The position numbers were made by a program, and so were the translations under genes. From assembly GCF_030408815.1 (NCBI RefSeq), contig NZ_CP047355.1:1302001-1366000 (forward strand): a DNA stretch of 64,000 nt. The letters are read 5' to 3'. Under the pieces are notes generated by a model. It was given only the letters and a program-made list of their open reading frames with translations, did no database searches and was not told the origin of the DNA. Shown piece by piece: positions 9,827 through 19,197 of the stretch (its first letter is position 1; the number at the start of each line of letters is the position of its first letter). The stretch comes from Corynebacterium freiburgense (GTDB lineage Bacteria > Actinomycetota > Actinomycetes > Mycobacteriales > Mycobacteriaceae).

Positions 9827-11712
9827 TATCTAGCCTCTGTATCATTGTGATCGAACTGGGGCGATACTTGGACTTGGGGCGGGGTTGAAGGAACGAGCGG
9901 TAGACGAGAGTTGGTCATCTGTGAACGCTTGGTGGCAATAAACAAAAGGAAAACGCCAGAGATAATGCACGCTAAGATTCGAGGTAGCCCAGGAAGCGTG
10001 CCCATATCAAAGAGAACTAGCTTGGCAATCGCTGTAATGGCAAATGTGAGACCGATTGCCAAAGATGCGCGTGCCGGAATTCTAGTTTTCCCAAGCAGCA
10101 GCCATCCTGAGACCGTGATAAATGAGATTGAGATTAATGCGTGGCCGAGGTAATAGCCTAACCACATACCGGCCTCTACCTGGATTTTTGCGCCAATATA
10201 TGTAGTGGTTGCTACAAATGCGAGAATTGAATAGTGGAGCCCCAAGATGCAAAGCAGAAATACGGCGATTGGTGGAAGTTTCACAATGCTACGCCATCTC
10301 CAAAGGCACACTGCAAGTAACACTGCAAGTAGGATTGCTGTGGTTTCTGAGTGGTGAGATGTAAGCCAAATCGGGCGCTTCAGAAATACGGAACTGTGCA
10401 TTGGAGAAACCATATACAGTGACACCAATGACCACACTGCCCAGACTGACCAGTGCTGATATTGCTCCGTAATCCACAAAACTACGGCGGCGAAGACGAT
10501 AAGAAAAATCCACGGAATCATAGCGCGTGGCGGGAGTGTATTTTCATTTGAATTAATGGAAATAACTACTACTGAGATAGGTAGTACAAGCAGCGCTATG
10601 AGTTGGGAAATACGCGTGTTTTGAGATTGGAAGATATATGAGCATGCAAGCCAAATTATTATGCATCCAAATACCATCCACAGTTCAAACGTGAAAGTAT
10701 ATTGAGTCCACCAATTCAGGATAAGAACGCCGATTGCTAGAAAACCAGAGTGTAGTAATAATTCGCCACGTAGATTCTTATTCACATGTACGCAAACAAG
10801 AAGCGCAACAAGAGTGGCCGCCCAAATACACGCCTGCAGAGTGGGGCTTACAGAATGTGAATCATATTGGGCATCGCCGACAACTGCGCCGAGCGATAAA
10901 GCCGTGTAGGCAATAAAGCCGAAGAATTGTCGCACCGTTTCACTCGGTATTTCTTTTGTCAATGTGAAAGCTAATGCGAGTAATCCGACAAGCGCGCCTG
11001 GGAAGAATTCAAAGCTCGTTGAATTGTATTGAAAACTAAGTGTCGCTGTAAAAAATACAAGAATGAGGATCGCAAAAGTGATATATGTGTCCCATGCTCT
11101 GGCGAGCAAAAAGAATCCAATAATTAAAACAAGTAATAATATTGCGCCAAGCCATTCTGGTAACCAGGAATAATAATATGTGGAGACTAGACTCACTATG
11201 GCGAAGATCGAAGCGGACACGACTAAACAACTGCTATATGCCGCTGGGTGAAGATTTCGCGTACGGAGCAACAGTGATGCTGAAAGAAAAATACAAGCAA
11301 TTAACGTTGCCAATAAGACTCGAACTAATGGTGGAATATCTCTGAGGTCAATAACATTATCTAAGAGCAATGCGATGCTGTAGAAAACCAGTGATGCACC
11401 AATGGCGATACATGCTGCGATAAGCGGGCGCTCGTTTTCCCACCAGGGGATTCGAGGAATAGCTGGCCGTTGGGGTTGAGGAAGCGGATCATGTGTCGGC
11501 GTAGCAAGTTTACGGTGCTGAATCGTATCGTGCTGGCGAAAAGTAAGCGCAGGTATTGGGGTCGGCGGCGCGATGATCATTGGAATATAGGGCTCGCGGA
11601 GTGGTCGTGACACACCTGGAACGGCGGGGCCGATAACTGGTATCGGAATCACTGAGTTGCGTCCAGATAGGTTCTGAAAACTCGCCCAAGACTCAGGCTT
11701 CGGGATGTCCAT
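9826..11712 (-). CDS. polytopic membrane protein, DUF2339-like (upstream paralogue)
   Basis: Integral membrane protein of 628 aa. Residues about 1-95 are proline-rich and hydrophilic (IPIPVIGPAVPGVSRPL, PPTPIPAL); then PWWENERPLIAA leads into many hydrophobic helices and a short polar tail. It is a tandem paralogue of the next gene and overlaps its start by one base. The ATG at 11712 is preferred over the longer open frame (to 11970) because TAAACT lies 8 nt upstream, the leaderless pattern seen elsewhere here, and because the extra 86 codons read as poor protein. No catalytic motif is recognised. A membrane scaffold, envelope or transport role is possible but unsupported. Confidence 0.7.
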   Translation of the reverse strand: MDIPKPESWASFQNLSGRNSVIPIPVIGPAVPGVSRPLREPYIPMIIAPPTPIPALTFRQHDTIQHRKLATPTHDPLPQPQRPAIPRIPWWENERPLIAACIAIGASLVFYSIALLLDNVIDLRDIPPLVRVLLATLIACIFLSASLLLRTRNLHPAAYSSCLVVSASIFAIVSLVSTYYYSWLPEWLGAILLLVLIIGFFLLARAWDTYITFAILILVFFTATLSFQYNSTSFEFFPGALVGLLALAFTLTKEIPSETVRQFFGFIAYTALSLGAVVGDAQYDSHSVSPTLQACIWAATLVALLVCVHVNKNLRGELLLHSGFLAIGVLILNWWTQYTFTFELWMVFGCIIIWLACSYIFQSQNTRISQLIALLVLPISVVVISINSNENTLPPRAMIPWIFLIVFAAVVLWITEQYQHWSVWAVWSLVSLYMVSPMHSSVFLKRPIWLTSHHSETTAILLAVLLAVCLWRWRSIVKLPPIAVFLLCILGLHYSILAFVATTTYIGAKIQVEAGMWLGYYLGHALISISFITVSGWLLLGKTRIPARASLAIGLTFAITAIAKLVLFDMGTLPGLPRILACIISGVFLLFIATKRSQMTNSRLPLVPSTPPQVQVSPQFDHNDTEAR

Positions 11713-11767
11713 GCTGCCCAAGTTTAAGGAAAAAGCTAAAAGAAAACATTGTGAAATGTTAAGTAGA

Positions 11768-11968
11768 TCAATTTGATACCGATAAATGATGTGAGAGGTG
11801 CATTTGTGCAGTTCGGAGCCTAAAAAGATCTTCAAGATGCCCCTGAAATTTCTGTACTTGTTTTGGGGGCAGGGGGGTGGCCAACGGCGGCGGAATTGGA
11901 AACGGTTGTGTGATTGGGGTGTCGATAAGTGAAAGTGGTACGCCTTTAATAGGGATGTATAGGTCGGC
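11768..11968 (-). pseudogene. possible decayed N-terminal fragment of a DUF2339-like gene
   Basis: Upstream of the paralogue pair, a second minus-strand frame stays open for about 67 codons and encodes a proline-rich stretch (LYIPIKGVPLSLIDTP, then PFPIPPPLATPLPPKQ) before a stop. This resembles the proline-rich leader of the intact neighbour more than the overlapping frame that is continuous with that gene. It has no start codon or ribosome site. It may be a remnant of a third copy or of an older, longer N-terminus. Low certainty. Confidence 0.3.
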
Positions 11969-12039
11969 AAAGAGAGCTTAATTTTGTTTTTATGTTCAGG
12001 GTGTGTTACTTTATCGGCACTACCGTCTTTACGTGCCTA

Positions 12040-12205
12040 TAGGTTTTGTAAAGACCGCAAGTGGAGGTCCCTCCCACCAGAAGCCGCTGTAAGGCAGGAT
12101 AATGGTACAAAAATATTGCCAAAATATTAATGGCAATACATGGAGATCTCCCGTTCGTCTTTGAGTATAAAGAGGACGGGTTTTTGCCGTGGAAGAACGG
12201 GATTG
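12040..12205 (+). promoter_or_regulatory. structured infC-rpmI-rplT leader with attenuator hairpin
   Basis: The stretch before infC contains a hairpin GTGGAGG/CCTCCCAC (12061-12077, one bulge) and, further on, a terminator-like hairpin CCCG...CGGG (12150-12180) directly followed by TTTTT (12181-12185). A terminator upstream of the first gene of the IF3-L35-L20 operon is the arrangement used for L20 autoregulation in Firmicutes. Whether the same protein acts here is inference. This also accounts for the gene-free bases between the membrane genes and infC. Confidence 0.6.
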
Positions 12206-12259
12206 CCAGTTGCGGTGTGGTATTACACATTATCCATCCGCTGCGACTTAGGAGTACCC

Positions 12260-12781
12260 ATCAGCGCTGAAGCTCGAATTAATGAGCGTATCCGTGTCCC
12301 CGAGGTTCGCCTCGTAGGACCGGGCGGTGAGCAAGTAGGTATCGTTCGAATTGAAGATGCCCGAAAGCTCGCGTATGACGCAGACCTCGACCTCGTAGAG
12401 GTCGCCCCAAATGCCAAGCCCCCGGTCTGCAAGATCATGGACTACGGAAAGTTCAAGTATGAGGCCGCGCAAAAAGCGCGTGAAGCTCGAAAGAACCAGC
12501 AACAGACTGTGGTCAAGGAGCAGAAACTTCGTCCAAAGATCGACGATCACGATTATGAGACGAAGAAGGGTAATGTGATCCGATTCTTGGAGAAAGGCTC
12601 CAAGGTCAAGGTCACGATTATGTTCCGTGGACGTGAGCAATCACGACCAGAACTCGGTTTCCGCCTTCTGGACCGACTCGCGCAAGACGTCGCTGAATAC
12701 GGCGTTGTAGAGACGAAAGCCAAGCAAGACGGCCGCAATATGACTATGGTCATCGGCCCATTGCGTAAAGGCAAGAAGTAA
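12260..12781 (+). CDS. infC: translation initiation factor IF-3, apparent ATC start
   Basis: IF-3 binds the 30S subunit, blocks premature 50S joining and checks initiator tRNA and start codon. The 173-aa reading [18 protein letters not shown] matches the actinobacterial N-terminus, with the linker ([14 protein letters not shown]) and C-domain ([20 protein letters not shown]) intact. No in-frame ATG, GTG or TTG lies where the protein begins; the ATC at 12260 is preceded by AGGAG (12250-12254) with a 5-nt gap. Rare start codons on infC are known (ATT in E. coli), where IF-3 discriminates against its own start and so autoregulates. An in-frame ATG at 12140 would add 40 unrelated residues and overlap the attenuator. 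First gene of infC-rpmI-rplT. Confidence 0.92.
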   Translation: MSAEARINERIRVPEVRLVGPGGEQVGIVRIEDARKLAYDADLDLVEVAPNAKPPVCKIMDYGKFKYEAAQKAREARKNQQQTVVKEQKLRPKIDDHDYETKKGNVIRFLEKGSKVKVTIMFRGREQSRPELGFRLLDRLAQDVAEYGVVETKAKQDGRNMTMVIGPLRKGKK

Positions 12782-12819
12782 ATACCTGATAAGTTTCAAG
12801 TTTCAAGGACGTTCATCTC

Positions 12820-13014
12820 ATGAAGCAGAAGACCCACAAGGGCACCGCAAAGCGCGTGAAGGTCACCGGCTCCGGCAAACTCCGTCGCGAGATGGCTAAT
12901 CGCCGCCACCTCCTTGAGGGCAAGCCCTCGACCCGTACTCGTCGCCTTAAGGGCACCACTGACGTTGCAAAGTCCGACGTCAAGCGCGTCAAGCGTCTGC
13001 TTGGCAAAGCGTAA
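12820..13014 (+). CDS. rpmI: 50S ribosomal protein L35
   Basis: Short basic ribosomal protein of 64 aa starting [20 protein letters not shown], which is the conserved L35 N-terminus, and ending KRLLGKA. It binds 23S rRNA in the large subunit. It lies 38 bp after infC and 61 bp before rplT in the standard IF3-L35-L20 operon, so it shares their leader control. Length and sequence are typical. Confidence 0.97.
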   Translation: MKQKTHKGTAKRVKVTGSGKLRREMANRRHLLEGKPSTRTRRLKGTTDVAKSDVKRVKRLLGKA

Positions 13015-13075
13015 GATACGGCCCACGCCCGTAAATCCACCCAACCGTTAAAGATGTAATTAAGGAAGTACCACC

Positions 13076-13459
13076 GTGGCACGTGTCAAGCGGTCAGTCA
13101 ACGCAAAGAAGAAGCGTCGCGTAATCCTCAAATCTGCCAAGGGTTACCGTGGTCAGCGTTCCCGCCTTTACCGCAAGGCAAAGGAACAATGGCTCCACTC
13201 CATGACATACTCTTACCGCGATCGTCGCGCCCGTAAGAGCGAATTCCGTAAACTGTGGATCCAACGTATCAATGCTGCAGCACGTATGAACGACATTACA
13301 TACAACCGTCTTATCCAAGGCCTGCGCCTTGCTGGTATTGAAGTTGACCGTAAGATCCTCGCTGAGCTGGCAGTCAATGACTTCGCAGCATTCTCCGCTA
13401 TTTGCGAGGCTGCCAAAGCAGCCCTCCCGGCCGATGTGAACGCACCAAAAGCTGCTTAA
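13076..13459 (+). CDS. rplT: 50S ribosomal protein L20
   Basis: L20 (127 aa) is an early assembly protein of the large subunit, binding 23S rRNA. The N-terminal basic extension ([18 protein letters not shown]) and the globular domain ([24 protein letters not shown]) are intact. The start is GTG at 13076, preceded by AAGGAAG. In Firmicutes L20 represses its own operon through the leader; the leader hairpins upstream of infC would allow a comparable loop, though this is not shown. A strong hairpin follows the gene. Confidence 0.97.
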   Translation: MARVKRSVNAKKKRRVILKSAKGYRGQRSRLYRKAKEQWLHSMTYSYRDRRARKSEFRKLWIQRINAAARMNDITYNRLIQGLRLAGIEVDRKILAELAVNDFAAFSAICEAAKAALPADVNAPKAA

Positions 13460-13485
13460 TTCACTCTAGTTGCACGGCAATATTC

Positions 13486-13557
13486 AAAAGCTCCTGACAC
13501 CAATCAAACATATTTCGAACCTGTTGAGAAATGTTTGTAGGTGCTAGGAGCTTTTGT
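13486..13557 (+). terminator. terminator of infC-rpmI-rplT
   Basis: Arms AAAAGCTCCT (13487-13496) and AGGAGCTTTT (13546-13555) form a perfect outer stem, with an inner GACACC/GGTGCT pairing and a CAAACAT/ATGTTTG pairing inside. It ends in TTTTGTG. It lies about 30 bp after rplT. Confidence 0.75.
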
Positions 13558-13683
13558 GTATTCGCAGGCTGCGCAATCTCTTTCTATGGCGGGGTACAAT
13601 GCTCAATGCATGGCATCCTGCAATGCAAGAATCGTAGGTACGATGGTAGGTGTCTTTGATTTCTAGGAGATGAGCCGCGAACT

Positions 13684-14163
13684 ATGACAAATCCTTTTGA
13701 GCAAACTCGCTACGATAAGGACGGTTTGCCAATACCAAACCCATATCCGCAACCAGCAGCAAATCCTTTTACGCAGCCTGATACTGGATTCGCCGACCCA
13801 ATGGCGGCAAATATGCCACAGACGCCTATGCCACAGTATGCGCCACAATTCGCCAATCTTCCTGCCTCGTACGGTTTTAATACGCCAATGGTGATGGCGG
13901 CTTCGCAAAAAAGCTGGATTGCGGCTGCATTGCTAGCGTTTTTGTTCGGCCCCTTTGGTATACATAATTTCTATTTGGGATACTCGCGTCGAGGCTTAGT
14001 CCAACTTGTAACATTTATAGCTGGGGTGTTTACGGCGCCATTTATTGTTGGCATTTTGCCAATGTTCGCGGTTGCACTTTGGACATTTATAGAGATGATC
14101 CTGATTATTGTGGGTGCCTCGCCATACGATAAGGATGGTTTTAATCGCCCGCTGCCGCGATAG
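13684..14163 (+). CDS. TM2-domain membrane protein
   Basis: Protein of 159 aa. Residues about 1-75 are hydrophilic and rich in proline, glutamine and asparagine (repeated FTQP, PQTPMPQYAP). The C-terminal part is a TM2 domain: SWIAAALLAFLFGPFGIHNFYLGYSRRGLVQL followed by a second hydrophobic helix and a charged end. TM2 domains are two-helix modules with the G-x-x-x-HNFYLG motif; their biochemical role is poorly known. A second TM2 gene follows 175 bp downstream. The disordered N-terminus is probably cytoplasmic. Confidence 0.85.
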   Translation: MTNPFEQTRYDKDGLPIPNPYPQPAANPFTQPDTGFADPMAANMPQTPMPQYAPQFANLPASYGFNTPMVMAASQKSWIAAALLAFLFGPFGIHNFYLGYSRRGLVQLVTFIAGVFTAPFIVGILPMFAVALWTFIEMILIIVGASPYDKDGFNRPLPR

Positions 14164-14338
14164 TTGATGTAATTACAGCTGATGGGGTTATTGGCGGACT
14201 TAGCTGGTGTACGCATCAGAGCATTACAACAACATTAAGCGATGGTAAATTTTCTACTATTTGCTAGTGTCACTCAAGGCATGAAACTAACGTAAGCGTT
14301 AGCAGCACCTGAGCCATACATTGAAATGGAGAGGAAAC

Positions 14339-14650
14339 ATGCCAACGCTTCCGATTGCACAGTGCGTACCACTTGGTGAGCCTAACCCAGGAAATTCCTG
14401 GAGGAAGGCTGTTGCGCTATGCGTCTGCGCCGGGTACTTCGGGGCTCATAATTATTACCTGGGTTATCCTAGGCGGGCGTTGGTGCAGTTTATATTTTTT
14501 ATCGTTGGACTTTTTACCCTGAGCTATGGGGTTGGTCTGATTTTTCTTACGGCATTAGCGTTGTGGCTCATCGCTGAATTTGTAATGATTTCTGCGAAAG
14601 TGACTCCGTATCAATACGATGCTCAGCCTGCGCCGCTAGCGTGTTCTTAA
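14339..14650 (+). CDS. short TM2-domain membrane protein
   Basis: Protein of 103 aa with a short polar N-terminus and a TM2 domain: WRKAVALCVCAGYFGAHNYYLGYPRRALVQ, then a hydrophobic segment FFIVGLFTLSYGVGLIFLTALALWLIAEFV. It is a shortened relative of the preceding TM2 protein (GxHNxYLGYxRRxLVQ shared), so a local duplication is likely. The ATG at 14339 follows GAGAGG; a TTG at 14321 would add six residues. Function unknown. Confidence 0.82.
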   Translation: MPTLPIAQCVPLGEPNPGNSWRKAVALCVCAGYFGAHNYYLGYPRRALVQFIFFIVGLFTLSYGVGLIFLTALALWLIAEFVMISAKVTPYQYDAQPAPLACS

Positions 14651-14676
14651 TTAGTCTCCCTGCTAGCCTTAGCACT

Positions 14677-15507
14677 ATGCACTTGGACTTTCAAAACCCT
14701 TATACGGAGCGCACACGGAGCGTAGTTAATGCGTCAAAGCTTCGTCGTGGTGCAGCACGGAAGAAAGCGCAACGTTTTCTTGCTGAAGGGGAAAATGCAG
14801 TAGATGCTGCAATTGCCACAGGTGCAGCCACTGATGTTTTTATTACAGAACAAGCGGCAGAGAAGTTTTATGACCTCGTGATTGCCGCTGGACATATGAA
14901 CATTTACGTTCATCCAATTTCAGAATCAGCCGCGAATTCACTGGCGGATACTGTGACCTCACCAGGTATCTTTGCGGTATGCACACCGGTGCTATGGTCG
15001 CTTGACCAAGGGTTAGGCCGCAAGCCAAGGTTAGTGGGTGTACCAGTGGAAACAAGCGAACCGGGAAATGCGGGTACCCTGATTCGGGTAGCTGACGCTG
15101 TTGGTGCGGATGCGGTGGTGTTTGCTGGCCATACTGTGGATCCCCAAAGCCCAAAAGTTGTTCGAGCATCTGCGGGTTCGTTATTTCACGTCCCAGTAGT
15201 TCGAGAATCGAATATTGAAATGGTTCTTTCAAAACTCCGTACACGTGGATTAAATATTCTGGCTACCGCGGCTGATGGCGAAATCAACCTTGATCATGCC
15301 GATGAGTTGCTTACCCAACCAACCGCATGGTTGTTTGGTAATGAAGCTCATGGTTTGGGGGAGAGCCTACTTGCCAAAGCTGATTACCGTGTTCGAATTC
15401 CAATACGGGGAAGGGCGGAATCTTTAAATGTAGCCACTGCTGCATCGATATGTATGTATGAGTCAGCAAAGGCTCAGTACTCGCAAGAGGATGCGCGTCG
15501 GCTATGA
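14677..15507 (+). CDS. SpoU/TrmH-family RNA 2'-O-methyltransferase
   Basis: SAM-dependent 2'-O-ribose methyltransferase of the SPOUT knot family, 276 aa. An N-terminal substrate-binding domain (about 1-115) precedes the SPOUT core with motif 1 (ETSEPGNAGTLIRVADAVGADAVVF), motif 2 (WLFGNEAHGL) and motif 3 (IPIRGRAESLNVATAASICMYE). rRNA is the usual target; the exact nucleotide is not inferable. A leaderless start at 14677 fits TAGCCT 7 nt upstream (14664-14669). It sits just before pheST, as in other actinobacteria. Confidence 0.92.
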   Translation: MHLDFQNPYTERTRSVVNASKLRRGAARKKAQRFLAEGENAVDAAIATGAATDVFITEQAAEKFYDLVIAAGHMNIYVHPISESAANSLADTVTSPGIFAVCTPVLWSLDQGLGRKPRLVGVPVETSEPGNAGTLIRVADAVGADAVVFAGHTVDPQSPKVVRASAGSLFHVPVVRESNIEMVLSKLRTRGLNILATAADGEINLDHADELLTQPTAWLFGNEAHGLGESLLAKADYRVRIPIRGRAESLNVATAASICMYESAKAQYSQEDARRL

Positions 15508-15535
15508 TAATGCGGTTAGAAAACTGTTCAAATAA

Positions 15536-16594
<1,059 letters not shown>

Positions 16595-16628
16595 ATCAAC
16601 CCCGTTAACTAAGGAGAAATCCGCCAAA

Positions 16629-19121
16629 ATGTTCATCTCTCAGAACTGGGTGACGGGGCTGCTTCGTCACACAAATCCTGGCTGGTCTGTAACCCCAGAA
16701 GAGCTCGACGCTGGCTTTATTCGTGTTGGTTTTGAAACTGAAGGATATGCGCCAATTCCGGAAACCACTGGCAAATTGGTCTTAGGCCGAGTGGAAAGTA
16801 TTGAAGAACTCACCGAGTTTAAAAAACCTATTCGGCATTGCATGGTTAATGTCGGGCAGGCAAACGGTACGGGTGAACTTCAATCGATTATTTGTGGTGC
16901 GCGAAACTTTGTCGAGGGTTCCACTGTAGTAGTTTCGCTACCTGGTGCGGTATTGCCTGGGAATTTCGCGATTTCAGCACGGGAAACCTACGGCCGTATG
17001 TCTGCTGGCATGATTTGCTCAGCAGCGGAGCTAGGAATGACCGATAAACAAAATCCGGGGATTATTACTTTGGATTCTTCGGTTGGTGAGCCAGGCGATG
17101 ATGCGCGTGAGATTCTTGGGTTATCCGACACTGTTTTTGAAGTAAATATTACGCCGGACCGCGGTTATGCGTTGTCTGCTCGTGGATTGACCAGAGAACT
17201 CGCGTCTGCGTTTAATCTACAATTTTCTGATCCTGCGCAATTGAGTGTTGCTGTACCTGCGGCTACCGGTGAGTTGCTCGGTGTTGAGCTCCGTGAAGAA
17301 ACCAAGGCACGTCGGTTCGGGGTTCGAAAAGTTTCGGGGATTGACGCTTCAGCGGAAACTCCGTTTTGGATGCAGCGTGAACTAATGCTGTGTGGTCAGC
17401 GCCCAGTAAACCTGCCAACAGACATTACAAATTATGTAATGATGCTACTTGGGCAACCCATGCATGCATTCGATGCTGCAAAGATTCAGGGCAATCTTGT
17501 GGTGCGGAATGCTCGTGAAGGTGAAACATTAGTAACCCTCGACGATGTGAAACGCACATTGCATTCCGAAGATGTGGTGATCTGTGATGATACTGGCATC
17601 CAGTCTCTGGCTGGTGTAATGGGTGGCTCCACCTCGGAAATTTCTGAAACTACCACGGATGTATATTTCGAGGCAGCTAACTGGGATCCCATTACTGTTG
17701 CTCGAACGTCTCGTCGACATAAGCTTAGCTCTGAAGCATCTCGACGCTTTGAACGTGGTGTCGATCCTGCGATTGTGCAGATAGCACTGGATCTAGCGTG
17801 TAAGTACCTTGTGGAATATGCAGGGGGCACAATCTCGACCGAGCAAACCTTAATAGGCGACGTTCCAAAAATGCCAACAATTACTATGCCGGTATCCCGC
17901 CCAAGCGATATTGCAGGTGTGGAGTACTCTCGTGAGACAGTGGTTTCGCGTTTAGAAGAAGTTGGTTGCACGGTGGAAGTCTCAAGCTGTGGTGCAAAAC
18001 TTGAGGTGACACCACCAACGTGGCGTAGCGACCTCACCATGTCCGCTGACCTTGTGGAAGAGGTTCTTCGATTGGAGGGCTTGGAAGACATCCCATCGAT
18101 CGTCCCAATGGCTCCTGCGGGCCGAGGGCTTTCACAAAGTCAATTACGACGCCGCGCTATTGGGCATGCATTGGCCTATAGCGGGTATGCAGAAATCCTC
18201 CCTACACCGTTTATTGCCAATGATGTGTTCGATATCTGGGGCTTAGCAGACGATGATTATCGACGCCGCGTAGTCACTGTGCAAAATCCGCTTGAGGCAG
18301 ACCATGCGATTTTGGGAACTACACTATTACCGAGCATGTTGGAGGCACTGAAACGTAATATTTCCCGCGGGCAAAAACATGTCCAACTTTTTGGTCTCCA
18401 GCAAGTGGCTATTGCACGGGGTGATGGGGTTTCCCCAATGCCATCTGTAGCTTCCCGACCAGACGCTGACACCATCGTTGAGCTGTTAGAATCTCTGCCT
18501 GAGCAGCCTTTGTACGTGGCTACAGTCGGCAGCGGGAACCTGCAACTTGAAGGACCATGGGGGCAGGGTAGTGCATATGATTTCGCTGAAGCCATCGAAT
18601 CAGCCCGAATTGTAGCAAGGGCGGCAGATGTGGAGCTTGAAGTAGAAAATGCGGAATGCCTTCCTTGGCACCCAGGGCGATGCGCAGCACTTAAAGTAGG
18701 TGAAAAGATTGTCGGTTATGCCGGTGAATTGCACCCGCAAGTGCTTGAACGTATGGGATTGCCAGCACGCACGTGCGCTATGGAACTCAATATTTCCGCG
18801 CTCCCATTTGCTCCAAGCTTGCCAGCGCCGGTACTTTCGGCATTCCCGGCATTACTGCAAGATCTTGCTTTGGTCGTAGATGAAGCAATTCCGGCAGAAT
18901 TTGTGCGTAAAGCCGTTGCAGCCTGGGCTGGCGAACTACTCGAGCATGTCGAGTTGTTTGATGTATATCGTTCTGATGCGCTCGGTGAAAATAAGAAATC
19001 GTTGGCATTTTCATTACGATTCCGCGCTCAAGACCGCACGCTTACAGACGAAGAATGCAATACTGCTCGTCTAGCTGCTGCCGATGCAGCTCATAAAGCA
19101 TTTGGGGCAGAAATGCGCTAG
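16629..19121 (+). CDS. pheT: phenylalanyl-tRNA synthetase beta chain
   Basis: Beta subunit of 830 aa. It carries the N-terminal tRNA-binding domain (about 40-155), the B3/B4 editing domain that hydrolyses mischarged Tyr-tRNA-Phe, the B5 domain, a catalytically inactive synthetase-like core, and the C-terminal ferredoxin-fold anticodon-binding domain (SAFPALLQDLALVVDEAIPAEFV ... FSLRFRAQDRTLTDEE). The ATG at 16629 follows AAGGAG; the open frame continues upstream into pheS but without support. A hairpin follows within 10 bp. Confidence 0.97.
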   Translation: MFISQNWVTGLLRHTNPGWSVTPEELDAGFIRVGFETEGYAPIPETTGKLVLGRVESIEELTEFKKPIRHCMVNVGQANGTGELQSIICGARNFVEGSTVVVSLPGAVLPGNFAISARETYGRMSAGMICSAAELGMTDKQNPGIITLDSSVGEPGDDAREILGLSDTVFEVNITPDRGYALSARGLTRELASAFNLQFSDPAQLSVAVPAATGELLGVELREETKARRFGVRKVSGIDASAETPFWMQRELMLCGQRPVNLPTDITNYVMMLLGQPMHAFDAAKIQGNLVVRNAREGETLVTLDDVKRTLHSEDVVICDDTGIQSLAGVMGGSTSEISETTTDVYFEAANWDPITVARTSRRHKLSSEASRRFERGVDPAIVQIALDLACKYLVEYAGGTISTEQTLIGDVPKMPTITMPVSRPSDIAGVEYSRETVVSRLEEVGCTVEVSSCGAKLEVTPPTWRSDLTMSADLVEEVLRLEGLEDIPSIVPMAPAGRGLSQSQLRRRAIGHALAYSGYAEILPTPFIANDVFDIWGLADDDYRRRVVTVQNPLEADHAILGTTLLPSMLEALKRNISRGQKHVQLFGLQQVAIARGDGVSPMPSVASRPDADTIVELLESLPEQPLYVATVGSGNLQLEGPWGQGSAYDFAEAIESARIVARAADVELEVENAECLPWHPGRCAALKVGEKIVGYAGELHPQVLERMGLPARTCAMELNISALPFAPSLPAPVLSAFPALLQDLALVVDEAIPAEFVRKAVAAWAGELLEHVELFDVYRSDALGENKKSLAFSLRFRAQDRTLTDEECNTARLAAADAAHKAFGAEMR

Positions 19122-19130
19122 CAAAACTAC

Positions 19131-19167
19131 AATGGCCCGTACGCTGAAATTCTTCGAACGGGCCATT
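19131..19167 (+). terminator. terminator of pheST
   Basis: Perfect 10-bp stem AATGGCCCGT (19131-19140) / ACGGGCCATT (19158-19167) with a 17-nt loop, followed by GTTTGC. It lies between the convergent pheT and the next gene and could serve both. Confidence 0.75.
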
Positions 19168-19197
19168 GTTTGCATTAGTGACCAGCTTTGTTTTTGC

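Noticed and set aside
12140..12259. IF-3 extension from the ATG at 12140
   Set aside because: The codons cross the attenuator hairpin and do not resemble any IF-3 N-terminus.
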